Program-made: the position numbers and the translations under genes
The notes under the pieces: generated by a model
What the model was told of the DNA's origin: nothing
What the model saw: the letters and a program-made list of their open reading frames with translations, nothing else
Databases searched by the model: none
Assembly (NCBI RefSeq): GCF_013155365.1
Contig: NZ_JABJRA010000006.1
Span: forward strand, 269,626 to 333,625
DNA length: 64,000 nucleotides
Direction: 5' to 3'
Source: Nocardioides sp. zg-DK7169
GTDB taxonomy: Bacteria > Actinomycetota > Actinomycetes > Propionibacteriales > Nocardioidaceae
Shown here: positions 50,107 through 58,968 of the stretch, one piece after another
Position numbering within the stretch: the first letter of the stretch is position 1
Layout: each line of letters starts with the position of its first letter

Positions 50107-52252
50107 TCCCCAGTGCGCGGCGCAGCGGCTTGGTGAGCTGCTCGGCGTAGACGGTGGTCACGTGCTCCCCGTCGCGCATCGCGACGTGGGATCCGATCAC
50201 CGCCGGGCAGCCCTCGTCGGTGCAGAACCACCGCTGCACGTCGATGAAGTCGATGCCGCGCTCGTGGGCCACGCGGCGGCTGTCCAGGGCGACCAGCCGG
50301 TCGTGCTCGACCGGGTCGCTGAGGCAGTCGCCGAGGCTGGCACCGGTGCTGCCCAGGCAGTCCACGGGGGAGTCGGTGCGCTTGGGGGTGTCGCCGAGCA
50401 GCACGGTGCGCCCGGCGTGCGGGGAGACCTCGTCGAACAGCTCGGCGAAGCCGGTGCGGGTCGCTGCGCGGATGGTGTCGTCGTCGCGGGTCAGCTCGCC
50501 GTCGATGATGGCGCGGGCGGGGGCGGTGCCGGTGACGACCAGGAGGTCCGGGGCCAGCTCGGCGACCTGCTCGGTGGCCCACTCGTTGAAGCGGGTGCAG
50601 TCCTTGACCTCCTCGCCGGCGTTGGTCCCATGGGTGACCCGGACCGGGCTGCACCCGGGCCGGACCAGGTAGTAGGCGGCGTAGCCGGCGTCCTCGGCGA
50701 TCCGGTCCAGCGCCGGGATCCAGTGGCGGCCGTGGGAGTTGCCCAGCAGCACCAGCGTGCGCTCGGCGTCCGCGTCGCCGCGCACGCACAGCGTCCACGG
50801 CTCCTCGCGATAGTCGCAGTCGCCGACGTCGGCGCGGTCCTTGCGCAGCTCCAGCACGGGCGGCTCGAGCGAGCCCGGCACGCGGGCGTCGGCCAGTGCG
50901 GCGGTCACGGAGGCCTGCACCAGCGCCACGGCGGAGTCGTCGGAGAGCTGCCCGCCCGAGGGCGCCTCGTTGTAGTCGGTGACGGTGATGGCGGGCGCGT
51001 CGTTGGTCGCGCGGTCCAGGAGGGCGACCGAGGTCAGGGAGCCGACGAGCACCACCGCGACCGCGGCCGGGTAGAGCGTCAGCGCCCGCGAGATCGGGGT
51101 GGGGGACAGAGTGCGGAAGGGCGTCTCGACCCAGCGGTAGCTCGCCCAGGTCAGCAGTGCGATGAACGCGACCGCCACCAGGGTCTCGCGGCCGGTCAGG
51201 TCGCGCCCGACGTGCTGGGTGGCGATCGCCAGCACCGGCCAGTGCCACAGGTACAGCGAGTACGACGCGTCGCCGACGACGCGCAGCGGGCGGATGCCGA
51301 GCAGTCGCTGCATCAGCGGCGGCTCGGTGCCGCGGTGCTCGGCGCCCGCGACCATCACTGCGCCGGTGCCCAGCACCGGCAGCAGGGCGGCCCAGCCGGG
51401 GAACGGCATCTCCTCGGTGACCGCGAAGCAGGCCACGACGATCGCGGCCAGGCCGGTGGCGGCGAGCAGGTTGCGCGCCCGGTCGGTGAGGCTCCCGGCG
51501 AACAGCGGCGCGGCCATCGCCAGGAGCGCCCCGACGCCGAACTCCCAAGTGCGGGTGAAGGTGGAGAAGTACGCCGTGTCCGGGCTGGCGCTCGAGGCGT
51601 GCAGCGACCACAGGAAGCTGGTCAGGGTCATGACCCCGAGCACCAGCGCGATCGCCGGCAGCGGCGAGCGCGCCGCCGAGCGCGCGCCGCGGGCACCGGC
51701 GCCGGCCGAGCGACGGCGTACCCACCAGATGCAGAGCACCAGCACCAGCGGCAGCACGAGGTAGAACTGCTCCTCGACCGCCAGCGACCAGTAGTGCTGC
51801 AGCGGCGAGGGCGGGATGTCCTGCGCGAAGTAGTCGGTCTCCTCGGAGGCGAAGCGGATGTTCGCGCCGAAGAACGCCGCCCAGAGCCCGTCGTACGCCG
51901 CGTCGCGGGCGTCGACCACGTTGAGGAAGTGCCACGACGCCCCGACGGTCACCAGGGTCACGAACGTCGCCGCCGGCAGGATCCGGCGCGCGCGCCGGGC
52001 GTAGAACCCCACCAGCGAGATCGTCGAGTCGCGCCGGATCTCGCGTAGCAGCAGGTAGGTGATCAGGAACCCGGAGACGACGAAGAAGACGTCGAGGGTC
52101 ACGAATCCACCCGGGTAGGGGCTGTAGCCGGCGTGGTAGAGCAGGATGGCGAGCACGGCGAGTGCTCGCATGCCCTGGATGTCGTCGCGGAATCCGCTGC
52201 GGCGCACGAGGGTCCTTCCGAGTCGGATCGGGGTGCGACGCCACCCTGTCAC
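50078..52252 (-). CDS. OafA-like acyltransferase with C-terminal SGNH domain
   Basis: A 724-residue protein with two parts. Residues about 20-400 form an acyltransferase-3 domain with roughly ten membrane helices, including MRALAVLAILLYHAGY (catalytic His) and RRARRILPAATF (conserved Arg). Residues about 440-715 form an extracytoplasmic SGNH hydrolase-like domain with GNSHGRHWIPALD. The architecture matches OafA/YrhL and peptidoglycan or polysaccharide O-acetyltransferases, which move an acetyl group to sugars of the cell envelope. The target is unknown. GTG start at 52252; convergent with the MerR gene. Confidence 0.87.
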   Translation of the reverse strand: MTGWRRTPIRLGRTLVRRSGFRDDIQGMRALAVLAILLYHAGYSPYPGGFVTLDVFFVVSGFLITYLLLREIRRDSTISLVGFYARRARRILPAATFVTLVTVGASWHFLNVVDARDAAYDGLWAAFFGANIRFASEETDYFAQDIPPSPLQHYWSLAVEEQFYLVLPLVLVLCIWWVRRRSAGAGARGARSAARSPLPAIALVLGVMTLTSFLWSLHASSASPDTAYFSTFTRTWEFGVGALLAMAAPLFAGSLTDRARNLLAATGLAAIVVACFAVTEEMPFPGWAALLPVLGTGAVMVAGAEHRGTEPPLMQRLLGIRPLRVVGDASYSLYLWHWPVLAIATQHVGRDLTGRETLVAVAFIALLTWASYRWVETPFRTLSPTPISRALTLYPAAVAVVLVGSLTSVALLDRATNDAPAITVTDYNEAPSGGQLSDDSAVALVQASVTAALADARVPGSLEPPVLELRKDRADVGDCDYREEPWTLCVRGDADAERTLVLLGNSHGRHWIPALDRIAEDAGYAAYYLVRPGCSPVRVTHGTNAGEEVKDCTRFNEWATEQVAELAPDLLVVTGTAPARAIIDGELTRDDDTIRAATRTGFAELFDEVSPHAGRTVLLGDTPKRTDSPVDCLGSTGASLGDCLSDPVEHDRLVALDSRRVAHERGIDFIDVQRWFCTDEGCPAVIGSHVAMRDGEHVTTVYAEQLTKPLRRALGISPGAGNGR

Positions 52253-52324
52253 ACGTCCGGGGAGCCCTCTTTACCCCCTGTGCGGGCCCTCATGCGCCCT
52301 GAGGCGTCCCCAGCGGTCCGGGAG

Positions 52325-53353
52325 TCAGGAGACCCACTCCTTGACCTGGGCGATCGTGGCGACCGGGTCGTCGGTCACCGGGGCGACCTGGAGGCTGGTC
52401 ACGCCGGCCTCGCGGAACGCCGCGATCCGCTCCTGGACGTAGGACGCGGGACCGACCAGGTTGCCCGCCTCGAGCCACTCCAGCGGGACCTTCGCCTCGG
52501 CCTCGCGCTTCTTGCCCGAGAGGTAGAGGTCCTGGATCTCCGCGGCCTCCTTCTCGTAGCCGTAGTGGCAGGCCAGCTCGTTGTAGAAGTTCTTGCCCCG
52601 CGCGCCCATGCCGCCGACGTAGAGGGCGTACATCGGACGCATCAGGTCCAGCAGGCCCTTCACGTCCTCGCCGATGGCGACCATGCCGCCGGCGCTGATC
52701 TCGAGCGGCGCGAGGTCGGGGGAGCGCTTCGCGGCGCCGCGGGCGAGGGCCTCGCCCCACACCGACTGCGCCTTCTCGGGGAAGAAGAGGAACGGCAGCC
52801 AGCCGTCCGCGACCTCGGCGGTCATCGCCACGTTGCGCTCGCCGAGCGCGGCCACCCACAGCGGGACGGCCGGTCGCTCGGGCTTGTTGAGCAGCTTGAG
52901 CGGCTTGCCGAGGCCGAGGCCCTGGTCCTCGGGCAGCGGGAGGGTGAAGATGCCGTCGTGGACCAGCGGCTCGCGGCGCAGGCCCATCCGGATGATCTCG
53001 ATGACCTCGCGGGTGCGTCCCAGCGGCCGGTCGTAGGGCAGGCCGTGGAAGCCCTCGACCACCTGAGGGCCGGAGGCGCCGAGACCGATGACGGCGCGGC
53101 CGCCGGAGACGTTGTCCAGCCCGGCCGCGGTCTGCAGCAGCGCCCCGGGCGTGCGGGAGTAGACGTTGAGGATCCCGGCGCCGATCTCGACTGTCTCGGT
53201 GCGCGCGGCGAGGTAGCCCATGAGCGTCGGCGCGTCGAAGCCGTACGGCTCGGCGACCCAGATGGTGTCCAGGCCGGCCTTCTCGAGGCCGACCACCTGG
53301 TCGGCGCTCTCGCGGGGGTTGCCGGCGTACACCAGGGGCATCGACAGCTTCAT
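52325..53353 (-). CDS. LLM class F420-dependent oxidoreductase
   Basis: A 342-residue TIM-barrel luciferase-like protein: KLSMPLVYAGNPRESADQVVGLEKAGLDTIWVAEPYGFD, then GRAVIGLGASGPQVVEGFHGLPYDRPLGRTREVIEI. The close match to mycobacterial F420-dependent (MSMEG-type) oxidoreductases makes F420 the likely cofactor. The ATG at 53353 has GAGGTG just upstream and is preferred over the GTG at 53359. It is divergent from npdG; the TGACAG-N5-CTGTCA palindrome lies in the 158-bp gap. Confidence 0.83.
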   Translation of the reverse strand: MKLSMPLVYAGNPRESADQVVGLEKAGLDTIWVAEPYGFDAPTLMGYLAARTETVEIGAGILNVYSRTPGALLQTAAGLDNVSGGRAVIGLGASGPQVVEGFHGLPYDRPLGRTREVIEIIRMGLRREPLVHDGIFTLPLPEDQGLGLGKPLKLLNKPERPAVPLWVAALGERNVAMTAEVADGWLPFLFFPEKAQSVWGEALARGAAKRSPDLAPLEISAGGMVAIGEDVKGLLDLMRPMYALYVGGMGARGKNFYNELACHYGYEKEAAEIQDLYLSGKKREAEAKVPLEWLEAGNLVGPASYVQERIAAFREAGVTSLQVAPVTDDPVATIAQVKEWVS

Positions 53354-53393
53354 GGTCACCTCTTCGGGCCTCGACGTCAGGACACCGCCGTCC

Positions 53394-53412
53394 TTGACAG
53401 CGGAACTGTCAA
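53394..53412. promoter_or_regulatory. Palindrome TTGACAG-N5-CTGTCAA between LLM oxidoreductase and npdG
   Basis: A 7-bp perfect inverted repeat whose core TGACAG-N5-CTGTCA is the same as in the palindrome at 49325-49351. It begins 41 bases before the LLM oxidoreductase start; TTGACA in its left half could also be a -35. Confidence 0.6.
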
Positions 53413-53511
53413 CGTAGCAGCGCGTGCCACTCCTCGATACTCCGCCGCGCGCCCCGGTGCCGGTGCTGGGATCATCGCGGGACAGACCGTCGCTGAACCG
53501 AGGAGAGCACC

Positions 53512-54201
53512 TTGTCGTCGTCGTCGTACCGCATCGCCGTGATCGGAGGCACCGGCCCGCAGGGCAAGGGCCTGGGCTACCGCTTCGCCCGTCACGGCCA
53601 CACCGTCGTGCTCGGCTCCCGCTCGGCGGAGAAGGCCGAGCCGGTGGCCCAGGAGGTCACCGAGCGGCTGGCCGGCGTCGAGGGTGCCGGCAGCGTCACC
53701 GGCGCCTCGAACGCCGACGCGGTCGCCGCCGCCGACGTGGTGCTGCTCGCGGTGCCGTGGGACGGCCACGACGAGCTGGTCGCCACGTTGGACCTCGCCG
53801 GCAAGACCGTGATCTCGTGCGTGAACCCGCTCGCCTTCGACAAGCGCGGCGCGCACGGCCGGGTCATCGACGAGGGCGAGGGCTCGGCCGCCGAGCACGC
53901 CCAGTCGCTCGCCCCCGAGGCGACCGTCGTCGGCGCCTTCCACAACGTCTCGGCCGTCCACCTGTGGGGCGACCACGACTACCTCGACGAGGACGTCCTC
54001 GTCGTCGGTGACGTCGTCGAGGCCAAGCAGGTCGCCCAGGACCTCGCGGTCGCGGTCACCAGCCGCCGCGGCGTCGACGCCGGCAAGCTGCGCCTGGCCC
54101 GGGTCCTCGAGCCGCTCACCGCGGTGCTGATCTCGGTGAACCGCAAGTACAAGGTCAACTCCGGCATCCGCCTCAGCGGCCTGGAGGACGTCGAGCGCTG
54201 A
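53512..54201 (+). CDS. npdG: NADPH-dependent F420 reductase NpdG
   Basis: A 229-residue Rossmann protein of the NpdG/Fno family: YRIAVIGGTGPQGKGLGYRFARHGHTVVLGSRSAEKAE is the NADP-binding start, and the later VVGAFHNVSAVHL and LTAVLISVNRKYKVNSGIRLSG fit F420H2:NADP oxidoreductases. It passes hydride between NADPH and F420, supplying reduced F420 to the LLM enzymes. The TTG start has GAGGAGAG six bases upstream. Together with fbiC it shows that this organism makes and uses F420. Confidence 0.9.
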   Translation: MSSSSYRIAVIGGTGPQGKGLGYRFARHGHTVVLGSRSAEKAEPVAQEVTERLAGVEGAGSVTGASNADAVAAADVVLLAVPWDGHDELVATLDLAGKTVISCVNPLAFDKRGAHGRVIDEGEGSAAEHAQSLAPEATVVGAFHNVSAVHLWGDHDYLDEDVLVVGDVVEAKQVAQDLAVAVTSRRGVDAGKLRLARVLEPLTAVLISVNRKYKVNSGIRLSGLEDVER

Positions 54202-54219
54202 GCGCGGCCGTGCTGTGGG

Positions 54220-55971
54220 TCAGTCCTGGTGCTTGCCGTTCCAGCTGTCCCACAGCGCGGCGTACGACCCGCCGGCCTCGACCAGCTCGTCGTGCGAGCC
54301 GAGCTCGCTGATCCGCCCGTCCTCGACCACGGCCACCCGGTCGGCGTCGTGGGCGGAGAAGAGCCGGTGCGCGATCGCGATGACCGTGCGGCCCTCGAGG
54401 ACCGCGCCCAGCGAGCGCTCCAGGTGCCGCGCGGCGCGCGGGTCGATCAGCGAGGTCGCCTCGTCGAGCACCAGGGTGTGCGGGTCGGCCAGCACCAGCC
54501 GGGCGAGCGCGACCTGCTGGGCCTGTGCGGCGCTCAGCGTGGCGCCGCCGGAGCCGACCACCTCGTCCAGCCCGGCCGGCAGCGCCTCGACCCAGCCGAG
54601 CGCGTCGACGGCGTCCAGCGCCGCGCGGACCGCGTCGTCGTCGGCGCCGGGACGGGCCAGGACGACGTTGTCGCGCACCGTGCCCGCGAAGACGTGGTGC
54701 TCCTGGGTCACCAGCGCGACGTGGCCGCGCAGGTCGTCGAGCGGCAGCTCGGTCAGCCCCACACCGCCCACGGTCACCGAGCCGGTGCGCGGCGGGTGGA
54801 TGCCGGCGAGCAGCCGGCCCAGCGTGGACTTGCCGGCGCCCGAGGGGCCGACCATCGCGATCCGCTCGCCGACGCCGACCTTCAGGTCGACGCCGTGCAG
54901 GACGTCGCGGCCCTCGACGTAGGAGAACCGCACGTCGGCGGCCTCGATCTGCTCGCCGTCCGGCCGGGCGCCGGTGACCTCGCGGTCGTCGGGCACCTGG
55001 GCGACGCCGAGCAGGCGGGCCAGCGACGCGGCGCCCATCTGGAGCTCGTCGAGGATCGAGACGATGCGGTCCACCGGGTCGATGAGCATCTGCACGTAGA
55101 GCACCGCGGCGGTGACGTCGCCGAGGGAGACCCGGCCCTCGGTGTAGAGGTAGCCGCCGAGCAGCAGCGTCGCCACCGTGGGGATCAGGTAGGACAGCTC
55201 CATGCTCGGGAAGAACACGGTGCGCAGGTGCAGCGTGTAACGCTCGGCGCGGTAGGACTCGCGGATGTCGTCGTCGATCGCGCCGAGCCGCTCGTCGGCC
55301 AGGTCCAGCGCCTCGACGGTGCGCGCGCCCTCGACGGTCTCGGTGAGCGTGGCGTTGATGGCCGAGTACGACGCGCTCTCGCGCAGGTAGCCGTCCTTGG
55401 CGCGGGCGAGGTACCAACGCAGGCCGATCACGAGCGGCGGGACGCCGAGCAGGCACGGCAGCGCCACCCACCAGCCGACGCTGATCGCGGCGGCGAAGGT
55501 GATCACGGCGGTGACCAGCGCGATCGTCCACTCCGGCAGCGCCCACCGCACCGACCAGCCGAGCTGGTCGACGTCGCGGGAGGTGCGGGTGAGCAGGTCC
55601 CCGGAGCCGGCCGACTCCACGACCCCGACGGGCAGGGCGAGGGAGCTCTCGACGAAGTCCTCGCGCAGCTCGGCGAGCACCTGCTCGCCGAGCACCTGGC
55701 TGAGGTAGCGGGCGAAGCGGGTCAGGACGGTCTGGAGGACCACGAACCCCGCGAGGAGCAGCATGATCTCGTCGACGTGGCCTGCGGTGGTGCCCAGCTC
55801 GACCGCCTCGACGAGGTCGCCGAGCAGGCGCGGTGCGGCGAGCGCGGCCGCGGCGGCCAGGACGTGCAGGCCCAGGGCGCCGAACAGCAGCCGCGGGTGG
55901 CGGCGGGCGAGGCGCTTGACGTAGGAGCGCAGGGCGCGGCTGTCGGCGACCGGCAGGGCGGTGGTGCTCAT
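54220..55971 (-). CDS. ABC exporter half with canonical Walker motifs and altered signature
   Basis: A 583-residue half transporter: six transmembrane helices (about residues 20-310) plus an ATPase domain. Walker A GPSGAGKST, Walker B TLVLDEAT and switch His in IAHRL are canonical. The C-loop, normally LSGGQ, reads LSAAQAQQ, which is degenerate. Its partner at 55968 shows the reverse pattern, so the two should form one consensus and one degenerate ATP site, as in TM287/288-type exporters. The start at 55971 overlaps the partner's stop by 4 bp. The cargo is unknown. Confidence 0.88.
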   Translation of the reverse strand: MSTTALPVADSRALRSYVKRLARRHPRLLFGALGLHVLAAAAALAAPRLLGDLVEAVELGTTAGHVDEIMLLLAGFVVLQTVLTRFARYLSQVLGEQVLAELREDFVESSLALPVGVVESAGSGDLLTRTSRDVDQLGWSVRWALPEWTIALVTAVITFAAAISVGWWVALPCLLGVPPLVIGLRWYLARAKDGYLRESASYSAINATLTETVEGARTVEALDLADERLGAIDDDIRESYRAERYTLHLRTVFFPSMELSYLIPTVATLLLGGYLYTEGRVSLGDVTAAVLYVQMLIDPVDRIVSILDELQMGAASLARLLGVAQVPDDREVTGARPDGEQIEAADVRFSYVEGRDVLHGVDLKVGVGERIAMVGPSGAGKSTLGRLLAGIHPPRTGSVTVGGVGLTELPLDDLRGHVALVTQEHHVFAGTVRDNVVLARPGADDDAVRAALDAVDALGWVEALPAGLDEVVGSGGATLSAAQAQQVALARLVLADPHTLVLDEATSLIDPRAARHLERSLGAVLEGRTVIAIAHRLFSAHDADRVAVVEDGRISELGSHDELVEAGGSYAALWDSWNGKHQD

Positions 55972-57725
55972 GCGCGCAGCTCCTCGTTGTCCGTGGCGGT
56001 GTCCGGTGCGACGTCCGCGGCGGTCTCGCGGGTGACGACCGCGCGGTAGTCGGGGCAGGAGGCGAGCAGGTCGGCGTGGGTGCCGGTCGCCACGACCACG
56101 CCGTCGCGCAGGAACGCGACCTCCTCGACCGCGTCGAGCATCAGCGGGCTGGAGCTGGTGACCACCGTGGTGCGACCGGCGCGCTGGGCGTGCAGCCGCG
56201 CCGCGATGCGCGCCTCGGTGTGGGCGTCGACCGCGGAGGTCGGCTCGACGAGGACCAGCACCTCGGGGTCGCTGGTGAGCGCGCGGGCCAGCACCAGGCG
56301 CTGGCGCTGGCCGCCGGAGAAGGAGCGGCCTCGCTCGGCGACGCGGGTGTCCAGGCCGTCGGGGAGGGCGGCGAGGATGTCGTCGGCCGACGCGGTGTCC
56401 AGCGCCCGGGCGACCCGGTCGCCGCCGGTGCCGGTGACGTCGAGGCGGTCGCCCAGGCGCCCGGAGAAGAAGACCGAGGCGGTGTCGGAGACCACGATCC
56501 GCTCGCGCACGTCCGCGCGGCGCAGGTCGGGCAGGGCGACCCCGCCGAGGGTCACGTCGCGGTCCACCTCGGCCGCGCACATGCCCAGCCGGTCGGCCAG
56601 GGCCGCGGCCTCGTCGGGGTGCTCGCTGACGATCGCGACGAGCGAGCCGGCCCGCACCTTCAGCCCGCTGCGCGCGTCCACCAGGTCCGAGCCCGGGGGC
56701 GGGGGCGTGGCCGGCACCGCGGGGTCGGTGTGGTCGGGGGTCAGCGCCAGCACCCGGGCGACCCGGCGCGCGGAGACCCGGCCCCGGATCAGCTTGTTGG
56801 CGTACTCGGTGGCGGTGCGCAGCGGGATCATCAAGAACGCGGAGTAGCCGTAGAAGGCCACCAGCTCACCGGCGGTGATGCGCCCCTCCACGGCGTACCG
56901 CGCCCCGATCCAGACGACGACCACGACGAAGACGCCGGGCAGGAAGACCTGGAGCGCGTCGAGGACCGACTGCACCTTGGCGACCCGGACGCCGGCGCGG
57001 CGGGTGGCCTGGGACTGGCGCACGTAGCGGTCGTGGAAGACCTGCTCGCCGCCGATGCCGCGCAGCACCCGCAGCCCCGAGACGATGTCGGAGGCGGTGT
57101 TGGACAGCGAGCCCATCAGCTCGCGCTGCTCGGTGCTGCGGCGCTGGAGCGGGGCGAGGACCGGCCCGACCAGCAGCATCAGCAGCGGTACGCCGAGGAG
57201 CACCACCAGGCCCAGGGTGACCGAGGTCTGCAGCAGGATCACCGCGACGACCACGAACGACACGACGGCGCCGGCGAAGCGCGCCGAGACGTCCATGACC
57301 TGGCCCAGGTGGGACAGGTCGCTGGTGCCGATCGCCACGACCTCGCCGGTGGAGACCTTGCGCGGCAGCGTGCCGCCGAGGTGCACGGCGTGGCGCCCGA
57401 CGAGCTGGACGGTGCGGTAGGCGGCGATCAGCCAGTTCGTGACCGCGAAGCGGTGGCGCATGATGCCGCTGGCCGACTGCACCAGCCCGATGAGCAGCAT
57501 CAGGGCGGCGAGCTCGAGCAGCGCGTCACGGTCGCGCGCGGCCACGCCGCGGTCGATGGCCAGGCCGATGACGGCCGGCATCGCGGCCTGGGTGCACATC
57601 CAGACGATGCCGAAGAGCATCCCCATGACCAGGGTGCGCCACTGCTGGCGGGCCAGCCACCACAGGAACCTCCCGGGGGAGCGGTGGTCGGCGGTGCCGG
57701 GATGGGCGTGGGGGAGCTGGTGCAC
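55968..57725 (-). CDS. ABC exporter half with degenerate Walker motifs
   Basis: A 585-residue half transporter with six helices (about residues 25-330) and a nucleotide-binding domain. The signature FSGGQRQRLVLARAL is normal. The Walker A position reads SEHPDEAAALA with no GxxGxGKS/T, Walker B is LVLVEPT (Val for the catalytic-site Asp) and the switch position has Ser for His (VVTSSS). It cannot bind ATP in the usual way and most likely supplies the signature for its partner's active site. It is the first gene of the pair. Confidence 0.88.
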   Translation of the reverse strand: MHQLPHAHPGTADHRSPGRFLWWLARQQWRTLVMGMLFGIVWMCTQAAMPAVIGLAIDRGVAARDRDALLELAALMLLIGLVQSASGIMRHRFAVTNWLIAAYRTVQLVGRHAVHLGGTLPRKVSTGEVVAIGTSDLSHLGQVMDVSARFAGAVVSFVVVAVILLQTSVTLGLVVLLGVPLLMLLVGPVLAPLQRRSTEQRELMGSLSNTASDIVSGLRVLRGIGGEQVFHDRYVRQSQATRRAGVRVAKVQSVLDALQVFLPGVFVVVVVWIGARYAVEGRITAGELVAFYGYSAFLMIPLRTATEYANKLIRGRVSARRVARVLALTPDHTDPAVPATPPPPGSDLVDARSGLKVRAGSLVAIVSEHPDEAAALADRLGMCAAEVDRDVTLGGVALPDLRRADVRERIVVSDTASVFFSGRLGDRLDVTGTGGDRVARALDTASADDILAALPDGLDTRVAERGRSFSGGQRQRLVLARALTSDPEVLVLVEPTSAVDAHTEARIAARLHAQRAGRTTVVTSSSPLMLDAVEEVAFLRDGVVVATGTHADLLASCPDYRAVVTRETAADVAPDTATDNEELRA

Positions 57726-57765
57726 CGACCGACAGTACGTAAGGGGCTGCGGCGTGATCCAGTCG

Positions 57766-58266
57766 TTATCGAGGGTGCCGGTGGGTGCCGGGGGCCGACA
57801 GGAGCAGCGGCAGCACGACCAGCAGGACGAGGAGCACCGCCGCGACCACGGAGCCGGTGACGAGTGCGGCGCTGCGGTCCACGACCACGTCGAAGATCAG
57901 CACCGTGATGCCGCTGACCAGGAGCGCCAGGCAGCCGAGCACGCCGGCCATCAGCCAGTGGGTCGCGTCGACGATCAGCTCCTTGACGTGACGACCGCTC
58001 AGTCGCCGGTGCACCGCGACCGGCGTCAGCACCAGCGCGGTGGTCAGGGCGGCGAGCAGCACCAGGCCGAGGTACCAGCCGCGCTGGAAGGCGTCGAGGT
58101 CGTCGAAGGCCTCCTGGAAGGGGAGGGTGAGCAGGAAGCCGGCGGTGAGCTGGGCGCCGGTCTGCATGACCCGCAGCTCCTGGAGCTGGTCGGCGAACTT
58201 GCGGTCCAGGCGCTCCGCGGGCGTCTCGCGCCGCCCGCCCTGGTCGACCGGATCCATCGGCTCCAC
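57766..58266 (-). CDS. DUF6328 membrane protein
   Basis: A 166-residue protein with four membrane helices (about residues 38-58, 67-87, 106-126 and 136-157) after a short charged N-terminus. RRETPAERLDRKFADQLQELRVMQTGAQLTAGFLLTLPFQ is the conserved start of DUF6328, found in many actinobacteria. Function is unknown. It stands alone between the ABC exporter pair and the YbaK gene on the same strand. Confidence 0.8.
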   Translation of the reverse strand: MEPMDPVDQGGRRETPAERLDRKFADQLQELRVMQTGAQLTAGFLLTLPFQEAFDDLDAFQRGWYLGLVLLAALTTALVLTPVAVHRRLSGRHVKELIVDATHWLMAGVLGCLALLVSGITVLIFDVVVDRSAALVTGSVVAAVLLVLLVVLPLLLSAPGTHRHPR

Positions 58267-58302
58267 CGCACCTCCCGGTGCTCGGGCTTGGGCTGCCCGT
58301 CC

Positions 58303-58869
58303 CTAGGCGGGGTCGCCCCCGCTCGGCACGGCCAGGTCCTCCACGACCTCGGTACCCGGGAGCCGGGCGAGGAGGCTCCCCGGCACCAGCAGCTTGGAGC
58401 GCCGCAGCCCGGTGCCGATGACGGCGACCTCGCAGTCCAGCACCCGGCTGTCGGCGAGCACGCGCCATCCGGCGGGCAGCCCGACCGGGGTGATCCCGCC
58501 GTGCTCCATGCCCGACTCCGCGACCGCGCGGTCCATCGCGAGGAACGACGCCTTGCGCACGTCGAGCAGCCGCTTGACCCGGCTGTTGACGTCGGCGCGG
58601 GTGTCGGCTCGCACCAGGCACGCCGCGACCCGCTCGGCGCCGTCGCGCCGGCCCGCGACCACCACGCAGTTCACGCTCCAGGCGAGCGGGACCTCGTACG
58701 CCTCGCTCATGGCGGCGGTGTCGGCGAGGGCGGGGTCGATCTCGACGACGGCAACCTGGTCGGCGTGCTCCCAGCCGGCGAGGGCGGCGGCGACCGGCGC
58801 CGCGAGCAGCTCGGGGTGCTCGCGGGCGGCCAGCGAGGGGAGCGTCGGAAGCGAGGGAAGCGCAGGCAT
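58303..58869 (-). CDS. YbaK/EbsC-family protein (aminoacyl-tRNA deacylase-like)
   Basis: A 188-residue single YbaK domain. Landmarks are PLAWSVNCVVVAG, NSRVKRLLDVRKASFLAMDRAVAESGMEHGGITPVGLP and the end RRSKLLVPGSLLARLPGTEVVEDL. YbaK and relatives hydrolyse mischarged tRNAs (for example Cys- or Ala-tRNA-Pro) in trans; the conserved Lys is present in VKRLLD. Starts at 58878 and 58902 are possible; 58869 is chosen as the start nearest the conserved domain. Confidence 0.85.
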   Translation of the reverse strand: MPALPSLPTLPSLAAREHPELLAAPVAAALAGWEHADQVAVVEIDPALADTAAMSEAYEVPLAWSVNCVVVAGRRDGAERVAACLVRADTRADVNSRVKRLLDVRKASFLAMDRAVAESGMEHGGITPVGLPAGWRVLADSRVLDCEVAVIGTGLRRSKLLVPGSLLARLPGTEVVEDLAVPSGGDPA

Positions 58870-58968
58870 GGCGCCCATGATGGCGCGGCCCCGGGCATTC
58901 ATCCCCGCGCCACGGTCCGGACACGGGCGCGCCACCCCCGCGCGACCCGGGCATGGGAGGCATGGTCC

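Noticed and set aside
56600..56680. Frameshift explaining the missing Walker A of the second ABC half
   Set aside because: The reading frame is continuous, the flanking sequence is well formed, and Walker B and switch His are also changed, so the loss is genuine divergence.
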